Origin: an uncultured Halioglobus sp.
GTDB taxonomy: Bacteria; Pseudomonadota; Gammaproteobacteria; Pseudomonadales; Halieaceae
Assembly: GCA_905480565.1 (NCBI GenBank)
Contig: CAJQQW010000463.1
Coordinates: 1 to 12,088 of the forward strand
Direction of reading: 5' to 3'
DNA: 12,088 nucleotides
The notes under the pieces were generated by a model that ran no database searches, was not told the origin of the DNA, and worked only from the letters and a program-made list of their open reading frames with translations. The translations under genes and the position numbers were made by a program. Every line of letters starts with the position of its first letter. The first letter of the stretch is position 1. Shown one piece after another: positions 1 to 7,622 of this stretch.

Positions 1-1090
1 CACTAGCGGATAAATTCACCCCTGTGCGTCGCAGTAGACTGCGCCATGCATGATTAATCATTAAATATATGCCATGCAGTCCGCCCCAAACCACAAAAGG
101 CCATCCGGCCCCGTGCCACAGCCCTCCCAGTAACATGGTGAGAAGCAGATTCACGTAACGACGACACTTGCCCCTGCGGTTTCCTCCGAGACCGATGTAA
201 AGGTAATCGCGTAAAAACCGGGACAGGGTGATGTGCCAACGCCGCCAGAATTCGATGATACTAGTGGACTTATACGGGGAAAAAAAATTTACCGGCAGCC
301 GTACACCAAAAACCCGTGCAACCCCAACCGCCATATCGGAGTATGCAGAGAAATCAAAATAAAGCTGAAACGTGTAGGCCAGCGTCCCTCCCCACGCTCT
401 GAAAAAATCTACGTTTTGAGCGCTCGCAGGCGTGTCAAACACCGGACCAACGTAAACGGATAAACTATCGGCAATAACGGTTTTTTTGAACAAGCCGATC
501 GCAAAAATAGATATTCCGATTGCGAAGTTGGACCACTGCGGTGACATGTTCTCAGACCGCATGAATTGTGGAATTATTTCTTTGTGACGAACGATAGGAC
601 CCGCGATAAGTTGCGGAAAAAAGCTAACAAAGAGACAGTAGTGCAGAAGACTGCCTTCATTCGCCTTGCCCCGATAGGCATCGACAAGATAGGCGATCTG
701 TTGAAAAGTAAAAAACGAGATTGCTAATGGCAAGAACACCTGCTCGATATTCCAATCCGTATGCAGTGCGCTGTTAACGTTGTCCACGAAAAAGTTTGCG
801 TACTTGAAATAACCAATCAAGCCCAGGTTGACCATTACACCGAATATCAGCAAAACACGTCGCCCTGCGCAGTTTGGTCTGACCAACACCCTGCCGATAA
901 GGAAGTTGAACCCTATCGAGAAGAGCAACAGCAACAGATACACCGGCTTCCAGTAGGCGTAAAAGACCAAAGAGCCGAATACAAGAAAGCCAAGCGCGGC
1001 TTCCAGCGATAAAAATCGTGCAATTAGAAAGTAGCCCAGCACGCACAAGGGGAAAAAAAGGAAAATAAACTCAAAGGAGTTAAACAGCAA
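1..1090 (-). CDS. MBOAT family O-acyltransferase (AlgI-like), C-terminus cut by window edge
   Basis: Multi-pass inner-membrane acyltransferase of the AlgI type, which in known cases passes acyl groups (often acetyl) to an extracytoplasmic polysaccharide. The minus-strand frame is open from 1090 to the left edge, about 363 residues of an expected 460-520. Visible family marks are the N-terminal LLFNSFEFIFLFFP stretch, FPQLIAGPIV, QLYFDFSAYSDMAVG, FWRRWHITLSRF (around residues 281-292) and LWHGAGWPFVVWGGLHG, whose His326 is the expected catalytic His. Many hydrophobic segments fit the membrane fold. The start chosen is TTG at 1090, because MLFNS-type N-termini are usual in the family. A GGGGGTG stretch about 10 nt upstream is a passable ribosome site and no in-frame ATG exists upstream. 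The gene diverges from the asparagine-synthetase-like gene. The partner periplasmic SGNH/AlgX-type protein, if any, would lie outside the window. Family assignment is firm; the acyl group and substrate are unknown. Confidence 0.93.
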   Translation of the reverse strand, partial: MLFNSFEFIFLFFPLCVLGYFLIARFLSLEAALGFLVFGSLVFYAYWKPVYLLLLLFSIGFNFLIGRVLVRPNCAGRRVLLIFGVMVNLGLIGYFKYANFFVDNVNSALHTDWNIEQVFLPLAISFFTFQQIAYLVDAYRGKANEGSLLHYCLFVSFFPQLIAGPIVRHKEIIPQFMRSENMSPQWSNFAIGISIFAIGLFKKTVIADSLSVYVGPVFDTPASAQNVDFFRAWGGTLAYTFQLYFDFSAYSDMAVGVARVFGVRLPVNFFSPYKSTSIIEFWRRWHITLSRFLRDYLYIGLGGNRRGKCRRYVNLLLTMLLGGLWHGAGWPFVVWGGLHGIYLMINHAWRSLLRRTGVNLSAS

Positions 1091-1629
1091 TTTCAGAACA
1101 CCCCCAAACGATGCAGCGCCACCTCTGATTTAGCGCCCAGAATCTTTCTCCCTGCCCTCCGCCAAAACCGCACATGATCACCACCCCTCCCGGAGTCAGC
1201 CTGCCGGCAATTCCTGCGGGCGTATGCCCAGAACAAATTAACTCCGAGCGAATCAAGAAAGAGAGCATCTTTTACTACCACACTGACGAAAGAATAAGGC
1301 CAGTCCCTGTGAGTCTCAAAGGAAATCTCATATAAGGAAATATGATCGGCACTAGCATGGGATATCCCAATGTACGCCAGCAACAATAGCCGAATAAAAC
1401 AGCGGGATATTGGCCGCGTCTTCTGCGGAAGAAAATCCAGTCACGAGACCTGATATATGCTAAAAACATTCGTCCAATCCATGACCGACGCTCAGTCGCC
1501 GTTTGAGTTCAACTGGCAGCATAACAAATGCCCTCTAGCAATATAAGCGCACCCAAAGGTGTGGAATACTTACTCTGGAGCAGGTCTGGTGGTAGCATGA
1601 TACTTTATTAGTAGATCGGATTCACCTTG
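1091..1629. other. Divergent intergenic region between the MBOAT and asparagine-synthetase-like genes
   Basis: 539 bp with no confident gene, apart from the doubtful minus-strand ORF at 1093-1386. It must hold the promoters of both flanking genes unless the MBOAT gene is read from an upstream transcript starting here. AT-rich hexamers that could be -10 elements for the plus-strand gene are TATAAG at 1542-1547 and TACTTT at 1601-1606, but neither has a good -35 at 16-18 bp. A 12-bp perfect palindrome lies at 1358-1369. I see no rho-independent terminator, tRNA or tandem repeat. Confidence 0.5.
1093..1386 (-). CDS. Doubtful small secreted ORF or gene remnant upstream of the MBOAT gene
   Basis: A 97-codon frame opening with TTG and ending two bases before the MBOAT start codon. 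The N-terminal part reads like a signal peptide: a hydrophobic LLLAYIGIS run followed by HASA before DHISLYE. If the true start lies further upstream (the frame is open back to a TGA near 1452), basic residues R and K precede the hydrophobic run. The middle contains FLDSLGVN, faintly like the opening of some polysaccharide-active glycosidases. The last third is Arg-rich and looks non-coding. No ATG and no clear ribosome site are seen. It could be a short secreted protein coupled to the MBOAT gene, the 5' remnant of a decayed gene, or chance. No function is assigned. Confidence 0.2.
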   Translation of the reverse strand: MLLAYIGISHASADHISLYEISFETHRDWPYSFVSVVVKDALFLDSLGVNLFWAYARRNCRQADSGRGGDHVRFWRRAGRKILGAKSEVALHRLGVF

Positions 1630-3498
1630 ATGACACAGAATGGGTTTTATTCTGGCGCGCAAGTTACAGAAAATCCTGTGCATCACAAGATGCTCGGGTA
1701 CTTCGCCGTCAGCGCCTCGCATTCTCTGTCCATCACCGAGAAAGGTTTATTCCCTGCCTCTGGTACTGATGGCGCACGTTATGAAATAGGTGTTACGGGC
1801 ACACTCGCCAAACTGCCCTGCGGCGGCGCGGTCGCGATAACCGGGCAAGCCCGATTCGACAATGAAAATCTCGCCACGATCGCCAAGTCTCAGACGATGG
1901 CCGCAGCCTTGGCAGCAGGCTATCAGGAATATGGCGAGAAAATATTTAGTCTTTTGCGTGGCGCTTTCTGCTGCGTAATTATCGACACAAAAAAGGAGCG
2001 TGTCCTGATCGGTATCGATCGTCTCGGGCAGCACTCTATTTACTACGCAAAAAGTGACGAAGGTCTGTCTTTCGGCACTTCTGCTGACGACGTTTTCGCC
2101 GCCATTCATGGAGAAAAAAAGCTTCTTCATCAGGGCATCTATAACTACCTGTATTTTCATATGGTGCCCTGTCCTGAAACCATATACGAAGGCCTTAGAA
2201 AGCTCCCGGCCGCACACTATATCGCCTATCAAGGCGGTCAATGCCGAGTGGAAAACTACTGGCAACCGAGCTTTTTAGAAACCAACAACCTCTCATCTAC
2301 GTCGCTGTCTGCAGAACTGAAGTCCACCCTCAAACAAGCTGTACAAAACTGCATGCCTACTAGCGGGACAATCGGCTGCTTTTTGAGCGGCGGCCTGGAC
2401 AGCACAACGGTCACCGGCATGCTCGCGGAAGTCAGTGAAGGAGAGGCAGAGGCATACTCCATAGGCTTTGCCGCAGACGGCTATGATGAAATGGCCTATG
2501 CAAGGATCAGCGCCGAACACTTTGGAGTCAAACTCAACGAATACTACGTTACACCGCAGGACGTGGTTGATGCACTGCCACTGATTGCGACCAGTTACGA
2601 GGAGCCGTTCGGCAACTCCTCTGCATTGCCCGCCTATTTCTGCGCACGCATGGCCGTTGAAAATGGCGTGGATACGCTTCTCGCCGGCGATGGCGGCGAT
2701 GAAATATTCGCGGGTAACGAGCGCTATATAAAGCAACAGGTGTTCGCACATTACGAGAAATTGCCCGGACTGCTTCGCCGAGGCCTATTAGAGCCACTGC
2801 TGAAACTTTCCCCCGGAGGCATGCCGTTGGTTAGCAAGGCCAGAAGCTATATCGAACAGGCCAACATGCCACTGCCGGATCGCTTGCAGAGCTATAATTT
2901 TCTGCACCGGCACTCAGTATCCGAGATTTTTTCAGACGACCTCTTGTCCGAGGTGGACATCGATTTACCCATAGAGCTGCTGCGCTCCATCTATCACAGA
3001 CCGTCGTACGCGTCCGACCTCAACCGCATGCTGTATCTCGACTGGCAAATCACGCTGGCAGACAACGACCTGCGCAAGGTCAGCCACACCTGCGCATTAG
3101 CGGGGGTAAACGTAACCTATCCCATGCTTGACGACAGCCTGGTTGCACTGTCTTGCCGGGTTCCCAGCAAAATGAAGATGAAAGGGGGGGATCTGCGGCA
3201 TTTCTTCAAATCGGCCCTGCAGGATTGGCTACCTGAAGAGACCATTAGCAAAAATAAGCAGGGCTTCGGCCTGCCCTTTGGCATCTGGATGCAAACTTAC
3301 AAGCCTCTGCGCGAGCTTGCATACGATAACCTGCTTAAGCTCAAGGCGAGAAGCTATATCAGGCCCGAATTTATCGACAAAACCATCAAAATGCATCAGA
3401 GCGATCACGCGGCGTACTACGGTGAGCTTGTGTGGATTCTCACCGTGTTTGAGTTGTGGATGGAAAGACATTCAGGCAATCAGCAAAATACCGCATAA
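1630..3498 (+). CDS. Asparagine-synthetase-like amidotransferase/ligase lacking the glutaminase Cys
   Basis: Cytoplasmic ATP-dependent ligase of the class B asparagine synthetase family. In exopolysaccharide clusters such proteins are thought to amidate a sugar acid or a related carboxylate. The N-terminal half (about residues 20-210) has the Ntn-glutaminase-like fold, with GQARFDNEN, RGAFCCVIID and DRLGQHSIYYA. The C-terminal synthetase domain has the PP-loop SGGLDS (253-258) and GDGGDE (353-358). The protein is about 622 residues, normal for the family. The usual Met-Cys-Gly-Ile opening is missing: the aligning stretch is MLGYFAV at residues 21-27, with Leu in the Cys position. Glutamine hydrolysis is therefore unlikely by the standard mechanism. 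The start could be ATG 1630 or ATG 1690; neither has a strong ribosome site, and Cys is absent either way. It ends 26 bp from the convergent hydrolase 1 gene. The substrate is unknown. Confidence 0.9.
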   Translation: MTQNGFYSGAQVTENPVHHKMLGYFAVSASHSLSITEKGLFPASGTDGARYEIGVTGTLAKLPCGGAVAITGQARFDNENLATIAKSQTMAAALAAGYQEYGEKIFSLLRGAFCCVIIDTKKERVLIGIDRLGQHSIYYAKSDEGLSFGTSADDVFAAIHGEKKLLHQGIYNYLYFHMVPCPETIYEGLRKLPAAHYIAYQGGQCRVENYWQPSFLETNNLSSTSLSAELKSTLKQAVQNCMPTSGTIGCFLSGGLDSTTVTGMLAEVSEGEAEAYSIGFAADGYDEMAYARISAEHFGVKLNEYYVTPQDVVDALPLIATSYEEPFGNSSALPAYFCARMAVENGVDTLLAGDGGDEIFAGNERYIKQQVFAHYEKLPGLLRRGLLEPLLKLSPGGMPLVSKARSYIEQANMPLPDRLQSYNFLHRHSVSEIFSDDLLSEVDIDLPIELLRSIYHRPSYASDLNRMLYLDWQITLADNDLRKVSHTCALAGVNVTYPMLDDSLVALSCRVPSKMKMKGGDLRHFFKSALQDWLPEETISKNKQGFGLPFGIWMQTYKPLRELAYDNLLKLKARSYIRPEFIDKTIKMHQSDHAAYYGELVWILTVFELWMERHSGNQQNTA

Positions 3499-3524
3499 GG
3501 ATATGCATAAGCGCAGCTGCCTCT

Positions 3525-4364
3525 CTAGATTGCTTTTAGCCAGCTAATTGTCAGTGCATTGACCTCGCTCTTCCAGCTGCCCCGGGAAAACGTATGGTCA
3601 GCAGATACTACTGTATGGATTGTGATTGACGGACTCGCGCTGACCTCTCGCCAGTCAGGGTCAGTAGAGAGTAATGCCGAAAATTCACTTGCGGTCAAAT
3701 CAGCCCCACTCAATATAATTAACACATCGTGGGAAAACGCACGCAGCCCCACCAACATCTCTCGCACAAAAGGTTGAGCATCGGACGACGACCTGCGAGT
3801 CATTAGCGTAAGCAGGTCCCGACCCAGTTCTTTGAGCGTGGGAAAAATCATGTCCCTGCGTACCACGAGATTGCGCCACCTGGATGCATTGGAAAGGAAA
3901 GGTTTGTAGAAATGAGTCAACTTGACCTCTGGTGCATACTCACCAGTATGGACCCATGGGTTGAGCAACACCAAACCAGACACCAGAGGGTGCTGCGGCG
4001 CATAAATCATCGCACTCGAAGCGGCATCACACAGACCCCAGAGCACGACACGCGAAACACTCGGCACTTGCCGGGTAAACGCGTCGATCGCTGCACAGAC
4101 GTCCTCGAGTGTATGGTTGAACTCTTGACGCACGCCCTCACTGTCGCCCATTCCAGCGAAGTCGAACCGAAACGAGGCAATACCCGCTTCAGCCAGGCTT
4201 CTCGCCAATTGGGTGAATTGGCGGTGACTTCCAACACGGTATTGTGGCCCACCCACCAAAATCAAAACGCCGATATCTGATTGAACCTCGGGCTGCGCCA
4301 CAATACCCACGAGGCGATCCTCTCCCCGGTCGAATACGACACCGCTCTCGGTATATTCGCTCAT
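3525..4364 (-). CDS. Exosortase-A-system-associated hydrolase 1 family, copy A (Cys nucleophile)
   Basis: Alpha/beta-hydrolase of about 279 residues, resembling the family named hydrolase 1 in XrtA/PEP-CTERM exopolysaccharide loci. Its reaction has not been established to my knowledge. Seen in sequence: GGPQYRVGSHRQF near the N-terminus (oxyanion region), FDFAGMGDSEG (67-77), the nucleophile elbow LWGLCDAAS with Cys112 in the usual Ser position, acid candidate Asp222 in LSGADLTASEF, and His257 in SADHTFSR. The triad Cys-Asp-His thus looks complete. The start is ATG 4364, because its ATGA overlaps the TGA stop of the upstream hydrolase 2 gene by 4 bp; an in-frame extension to 4433 runs inside that gene and is less likely. 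It is the last gene of the ACP-hydrolase 2-hydrolase 1 operon. The substrate may be a thioester or ester formed on the neighbouring carrier protein (inference). Confidence 0.88.
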   Translation of the reverse strand: MSEYTESGVVFDRGEDRLVGIVAQPEVQSDIGVLILVGGPQYRVGSHRQFTQLARSLAEAGIASFRFDFAGMGDSEGVRQEFNHTLEDVCAAIDAFTRQVPSVSRVVLWGLCDAASSAMIYAPQHPLVSGLVLLNPWVHTGEYAPEVKLTHFYKPFLSNASRWRNLVVRRDMIFPTLKELGRDLLTLMTRRSSSDAQPFVREMLVGLRAFSHDVLIILSGADLTASEFSALLSTDPDWREVSASPSITIHTVVSADHTFSRGSWKSEVNALTISWLKAI

Positions 4365-5185
4365 GCGGTTTGCATATTCTTGAGCGTCGCGTCCTCTAAC
4401 GCGGGGTTTATGTCTCCTTCCGAGACCCGCCAAAAAGGCTCTCCGGGAACTTCAGATGCCGTTACTTTGACGCCTTGCCCACGCCAAGCACGCACTACGT
4501 TTTCACTGGCCATGCCGAGACCCGCGCCTGTAGAGCGTCCAATTTCATACCATGACACCTTACAAGAAGGATGCAGATCGTGCAGCCTGACACGAGCCAT
4601 TTCCAGCGCCATGCGAGAGGACAGCTCATAACCTGCAATTTCCAGTGAATGTCCGGCCCGCAACTCATCCCATAGGGACTTACGATCGAACTGCTCGCCG
4701 TCACCCAAGCCGGCTAGCACGGTGCGCATGCGAAGGAATTGGTCGAGATGCTGCTCGCCATTTAGTACCGGCTGCCACAGCACCGATTGCACCACACAAG
4801 ATAGGCGCACAGCGAGATCACAGGCCAGCAAAGCACCCATACGCAGACCCCATAAGGTTACCGGCGCCTCGGATATTGACGACAGCCTGTCAACACCAGC
4901 AGCAGCATCTTCCAGCCATAACTGCCATGACGCATCCGCAAAATTACCGCTACTGTCCCCGCATCCGGTAAGATCCAGCAGCAGCACGTTGTAGCCTTGT
5001 GCGGCAAAACGGCGCGCCTGGGACGCGACCACACCCCGGGACTTGTGCATCTCTTCAGCAAAAGGCGGCAGGAAAAGTATGGAGCCGCGAACCGCGCCAT
5101 CAGTGGGACGCAAAAGAAGGTGGAACAGGTTTCGCCCCTGATGCTCGAGGAAATCAGCGTCTATACTGTATTTCCTCGATCCCAT
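4361..5185 (-). CDS. Exosortase-A-system-associated hydrolase 2 family, copy A
   Basis: Alpha/beta-hydrolase-fold protein of 274 residues, resembling the hydrolase 2 family that travels with hydrolase 1 in XrtA-type exopolysaccharide clusters. Visible marks: LFLPPFAEEMHKSR (37-50), LDLTGCGDSSG (70-80), the elbow LWGLRMGALLA (111-121), LWQPVLNGEQHLDQFLRMR and a C-terminal PGEPFW. The elbow carries Arg115 where a Ser, Cys or Asp nucleophile is expected, and no catalytic-type His is evident near the C-terminus. It may therefore be a non-catalytic partner of hydrolase 1 or work by another mechanism. The ATG at 5185 lies 3 nt after the ACP stop, and the stop overlaps the hydrolase 1 start as ATGA, so translation of the three genes is probably coupled. 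Confidence 0.88.
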   Translation of the reverse strand: MGSRKYSIDADFLEHQGRNLFHLLLRPTDGAVRGSILFLPPFAEEMHKSRGVVASQARRFAAQGYNVLLLDLTGCGDSSGNFADASWQLWLEDAAAGVDRLSSISEAPVTLWGLRMGALLACDLAVRLSCVVQSVLWQPVLNGEQHLDQFLRMRTVLAGLGDGEQFDRKSLWDELRAGHSLEIAGYELSSRMALEMARVRLHDLHPSCKVSWYEIGRSTGAGLGMASENVVRAWRGQGVKVTASEVPGEPFWRVSEGDINPALEDATLKNMQTA

Positions 5186-5188
5186 GAT

Positions 5189-5437
5189 TTATCCGAGTTT
5201 GGACGCCACAAAACTGGTCAGGCTACCCACAGTGGCAAAGACATCCGCGTCGATCTCATCGTCATCAACCATGATGCCATACTGTTCTTCGAGACTGGCA
5301 AGAATACCAACCACCGACATAGAATCCATTTCGGGAATCGCGCCCAATACAGGCGTATCCGGGTGAGGCGCTATGGCGCCCTCTGGCACGCCCAGAGTGG
5401 ACTGTAATATAGCAATAACATCAGACTGAATATCCAT
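5189..5437 (-). CDS. Acyl carrier protein (phosphopantetheine-binding)
   Basis: Small acidic carrier protein of 82 residues, the usual size for a free-standing ACP. The attachment motif is EMDSMSV, with Ser39 as the expected 4'-phosphopantetheine site. The helical pattern after it (VVGILASLEEQYGIMVDDDEI) matches ACP helices II and III. It would carry an acyl or aminoacyl thioester in the cytoplasm. The start is ATG 5437; an upstream in-frame TTG at 5467 is possible but adds an unlikely leader. It is first in a three-gene operon with hydrolases 2 and 1, an arrangement known from XrtA exopolysaccharide loci, where an AMP-forming acyl-CoA ligase is often nearby. No ligase or ketosynthase is present in this window, so how the carrier is charged is unknown. 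Confidence 0.92.
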   Translation of the reverse strand: MDIQSDVIAILQSTLGVPEGAIAPHPDTPVLGAIPEMDSMSVVGILASLEEQYGIMVDDDEIDADVFATVGSLTSFVASKLG

Positions 5438-5547
5438 AAACCAAACCACTGCCGATTGTGGGCCCAATAATAGAACATACGAGCCAAGACTGACTAGCGC
5501 AACCCCGCTATGCTAACCTCGTAAGTGATTGTTCTCAAGACAGAATT
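5438..5547. promoter_or_regulatory. Divergent intergenic region, ACP operon versus acyltransferase gene
   Basis: 110 bp between two divergently oriented genes, so it should hold both promoters. For the minus-strand ACP operon, TATTAT at 5472-5467 is a good -10 hexamer about 30 bp before the ATG, but the -35 position is poor. For the plus strand, TATGCT at 5509-5514 is a weak -10, again without a good -35. No sigma-54 GG-N10-GC pair was found. The promoter inference rests on gene orientation more than on motifs. Confidence 0.35.
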
Positions 5548-6699
5548 GTGACCAACACAGCATTATCGGCAAGGGCCTTGCGAATTCCGAACGTTTGCCC
5601 GATAGTAAACGCTGAGCCCCGCACCGGCGCACTCTGGTTGCCACAAAACAATAGTCCAGTCGAGATCAAGAAAATACCCCTGCCAAGCAAAAACTTGGCC
5701 GAGGATCTGCATGCGGCCTTTTCGCGGCACGAGTGCGTCAATCCTCAATTCGGTCTCGACTGGCTCGACAACCTCGTCCGCACCGCGCTAACCAATCATG
5801 AGATCGCCGCGATTTACGTAGCGAGACGTGGTGCCAGGGATTTGGTTGCATTACCACTAAAATTAGACGGTCGCTCTGGGCAAGCCCATGCACTGGCTAA
5901 TTTTTATACATCTACTTATGCACCGGTCATACAGTCCGACTCCCCAGGACCACTCCTCGTGGCCTTGTTACGGTTCCTCGCTGATCAGGAGCGGTTTACT
6001 GCTCTGACTCTATCGCCGATGGACAGCCAGACGCCTTTTTTTGCAGAGGTGGCCGCACTGCTCGAGGACGCTGGCTGGACTGGCATACACCACTACAACT
6101 GTTTCGCCAACTGGACGCACTCTCTGGAAGAGGCCAACTTTCAGACCTATCTTTCTAATCGGCCAAGCCGACTCAGTAATACGATAAATCGCAAGACACG
6201 CAGCTTTTTTAAGGATGACAGGGGGCGCATCGAGATACTGCACGGCGGCGAACAAATGGAGTACGGTATCAAGGCCTTTGTTTCGATTTACGAGCGCAGC
6301 TGGAAGGCCAAAGAACCCTTTGCCGCCTTTATGCCAGAGTTGATCCGCCTGGCCGTTCGACGTGGTTGGCTGCGACTGGGGATTGCCTACTATGACGACA
6401 TCCCTGTTGCGAGCCAAGTCTGGCTGGTGTCAGGTGCCGTCGCCTATATTTACAAACTCGCCCATCTAGATGAGTATGCGCAGCTGTCACCGGGAACCGT
6501 GCTCTCCGCGTTTATGCTGGAGCGCACTATCGCTCAGGACCGCATCGCGACGGTAGACTTTCTGACTGGTGATGACGACTACAAAAAAGACTGGATGTCT
6601 CATCGCGGGGAGCGCAAGGGCGTAGCAGCCTACAATCCCAGAACCCTGCGGGGCCGCGCGCTGCAGCTTGGGCATACGTTGAAGAAACGTTTTAAATAA
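5548..6699 (+). CDS. GNAT-fold acyltransferase, CelD/BcsL or FemAB-like
   Basis: Cytoplasmic protein of 383 residues with the GNAT-type architecture of CelD/BcsL/FemAB-like enzymes found in exopolysaccharide and PEP-CTERM loci. Proteins of this kind transfer an acyl or aminoacyl group to a sugar or peptide acceptor. Evidence is the overall length, the RPSRLSNTINRKTRSFF basic stretch at the middle, IAYYDDIPVASQVWLVSG, a hydrophobic-aromatic YIYKLAHLDEYAQLSPG, and the C-terminal DFLTGDDDYKKDWM (about 337-350), which is typical of the group. The start is GTG 5548; the ribosome site is weak, and the first 40 or so residues look unstructured, so a later start is possible. It is monocistronic as far as seen and ends 29 bp from the convergent hydrolase 1 copy B. 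Donor and acceptor are unknown. Confidence 0.82.
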   Translation: MTNTALSARALRIPNVCPIVNAEPRTGALWLPQNNSPVEIKKIPLPSKNLAEDLHAAFSRHECVNPQFGLDWLDNLVRTALTNHEIAAIYVARRGARDLVALPLKLDGRSGQAHALANFYTSTYAPVIQSDSPGPLLVALLRFLADQERFTALTLSPMDSQTPFFAEVAALLEDAGWTGIHHYNCFANWTHSLEEANFQTYLSNRPSRLSNTINRKTRSFFKDDRGRIEILHGGEQMEYGIKAFVSIYERSWKAKEPFAAFMPELIRLAVRRGWLRLGIAYYDDIPVASQVWLVSGAVAYIYKLAHLDEYAQLSPGTVLSAFMLERTIAQDRIATVDFLTGDDDYKKDWMSHRGERKGVAAYNPRTLRGRALQLGHTLKKRFK

Positions 6700-6728
6700 C
6701 ACTAAATATGCGAACACCGCCCGCCTTG

Positions 6729-7622
6729 CTAACGTCCGGTCAGATCCAGTATCCAGTCGAGAATTGTCTGGTTGACCCGCTCCCGGGAATTCTTGTCCGA
6801 AAAGGTCTGGTCCGCCGCGGGAAAATCGACACGCTTGTTCAGCGGCCGACCACAGGCCGCTCTCCATCGCTCATCCTGCTTAACTAACTCATCAAATTCA
6901 CGGCTTGCCACGCTCTGACCACTAACAAGAAATAGCACCGGGCCTTCGTAGCGCTCCAATCCTGCCAGCATGCTGTCCACGAAGTTATCCGCACCCACGT
7001 TCGCCGCCTCATCCGAAGGTGACCTCACGAGACGGGCGAGGCGATGAACTATTTTTTTCAGGCCCGCCCGAGCGTACGCCAGCAGATCATAGTCCAGACG
7101 AAAGAGCTTGCGCCAAAAAGAAGGCTCCCGCAGCCTACTGAGATAGTGCTGCTTCATCGCGGCAGCGTGCGTTTCGTGAGTCGTCACCCAGGGGTTTCCC
7201 AGCACCAGGCTATCTGCGCCGGGAATCTTCCAACTGTGAATCATGGCGCCTGACGCTGCATCACAACCGCCCCATAATACGACCTTCTTGACCTCCGGTA
7301 CTTCGCGTTTGAGCACAGACACGGCAGACTCAATATCCTGCGCAATGTGCTCAAAACCGCGGAAATCACCGCCACTGTCGCCAAGACCACGATAGTCGAA
7401 GCGCAACACAGCCACACCGCGATCCGCGAGAAAACGCGCCGTGTTCACCATACCTCGTCCTACCCCAGCCCGATACTGGGGGCCACCCGCCACAATAGTG
7501 ACCAAACCGTATTGCAGCGGCTTTTTGGGCCGGTGCACAATACCCACCAGAGAGTCCCCGTCGCAGGGAAAAACGATAGGCGCTTCTCTAACATCTCCGG
7601 CATTTAACGCGGTATCGCTCAT
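6729..7622 (-). CDS. Exosortase-A-system-associated hydrolase 1 family, copy B, triad incomplete
   Basis: Second hydrolase 1 homologue, 297 residues, clearly related to the copy at 3525-4364 but diverged along its length. Shared marks are VAGGPQYRAG (44-53), RFDYRGLGDSGG, the elbow LWGGCDAASGAM with Cys120, GNPWV, and a C-terminal ADQTFSD. Aligned without a gap to copy A over the C-terminal region, the acid Asp222 is replaced by Ser237 (codon AGC at 6914-6912) and His257 by Gln272 (CAG at 6809-6807). The Cys remains. It may be catalytically altered or serve as a binding partner. The ATG at 7622 overlaps the stop of hydrolase 2 copy B as ATGA. It is the last gene of the long minus-strand operon. 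There is no frameshift, so it is an intact gene and not a decayed one. Confidence 0.87.
   Translation of the reverse strand: MSDTALNAGDVREAPIVFPCDGDSLVGIVHRPKKPLQYGLVTIVAGGPQYRAGVGRGMVNTARFLADRGVAVLRFDYRGLGDSGGDFRGFEHIAQDIESAVSVLKREVPEVKKVVLWGGCDAASGAMIHSWKIPGADSLVLGNPWVTTHETHAAAMKQHYLSRLREPSFWRKLFRLDYDLLAYARAGLKKIVHRLARLVRSPSDEAANVGADNFVDSMLAGLERYEGPVLFLVSGQSVASREFDELVKQDERWRAACGRPLNKRVDFPAADQTFSDKNSRERVNQTILDWILDLTGR

Noticed and set aside
1..1046. Several short ORFs on both strands at the left end (54-239, 233-463, 761-1046) suggesting a broken gene
   Set aside because: The correct minus-strand frame has no stop from 1090 to the left edge and reads as a continuous MBOAT protein; the short ORFs are other frames of it.
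1174..1335. Plus-strand 53-codon ORF with an ATG start in the divergent gap
   Set aside because: No ribosome site, no recognisable domain, and it lies opposite another equally weak ORF.
1358..1369. Perfect 12-bp palindrome TGGGATATCCCA as an operator
   Set aside because: About three perfect 12-bp palindromes are expected by chance in a window this size, and the site is not placed next to a convincing promoter.
1400..1530. Sigma-54 promoter, as expected for XrtA-type regulation
   Set aside because: Candidate GG and GC pairs (near 1411 and 1515) are spaced 11 and 13 bp instead of the required 10.
4365..4433. N-terminal extension of hydrolase 1 copy A
   Set aside because: These 23 residues lie inside the upstream hydrolase 2 gene, look unlike the family and precede an ATGA-coupled ATG that matches the arrangement of the second pair.
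6700..6728. Rho-independent terminator from the AACGTT inverted repeat at the end of the acyltransferase gene
   Set aside because: The repeat is short, AT-rich, inside the coding end, and not followed by a T-run.
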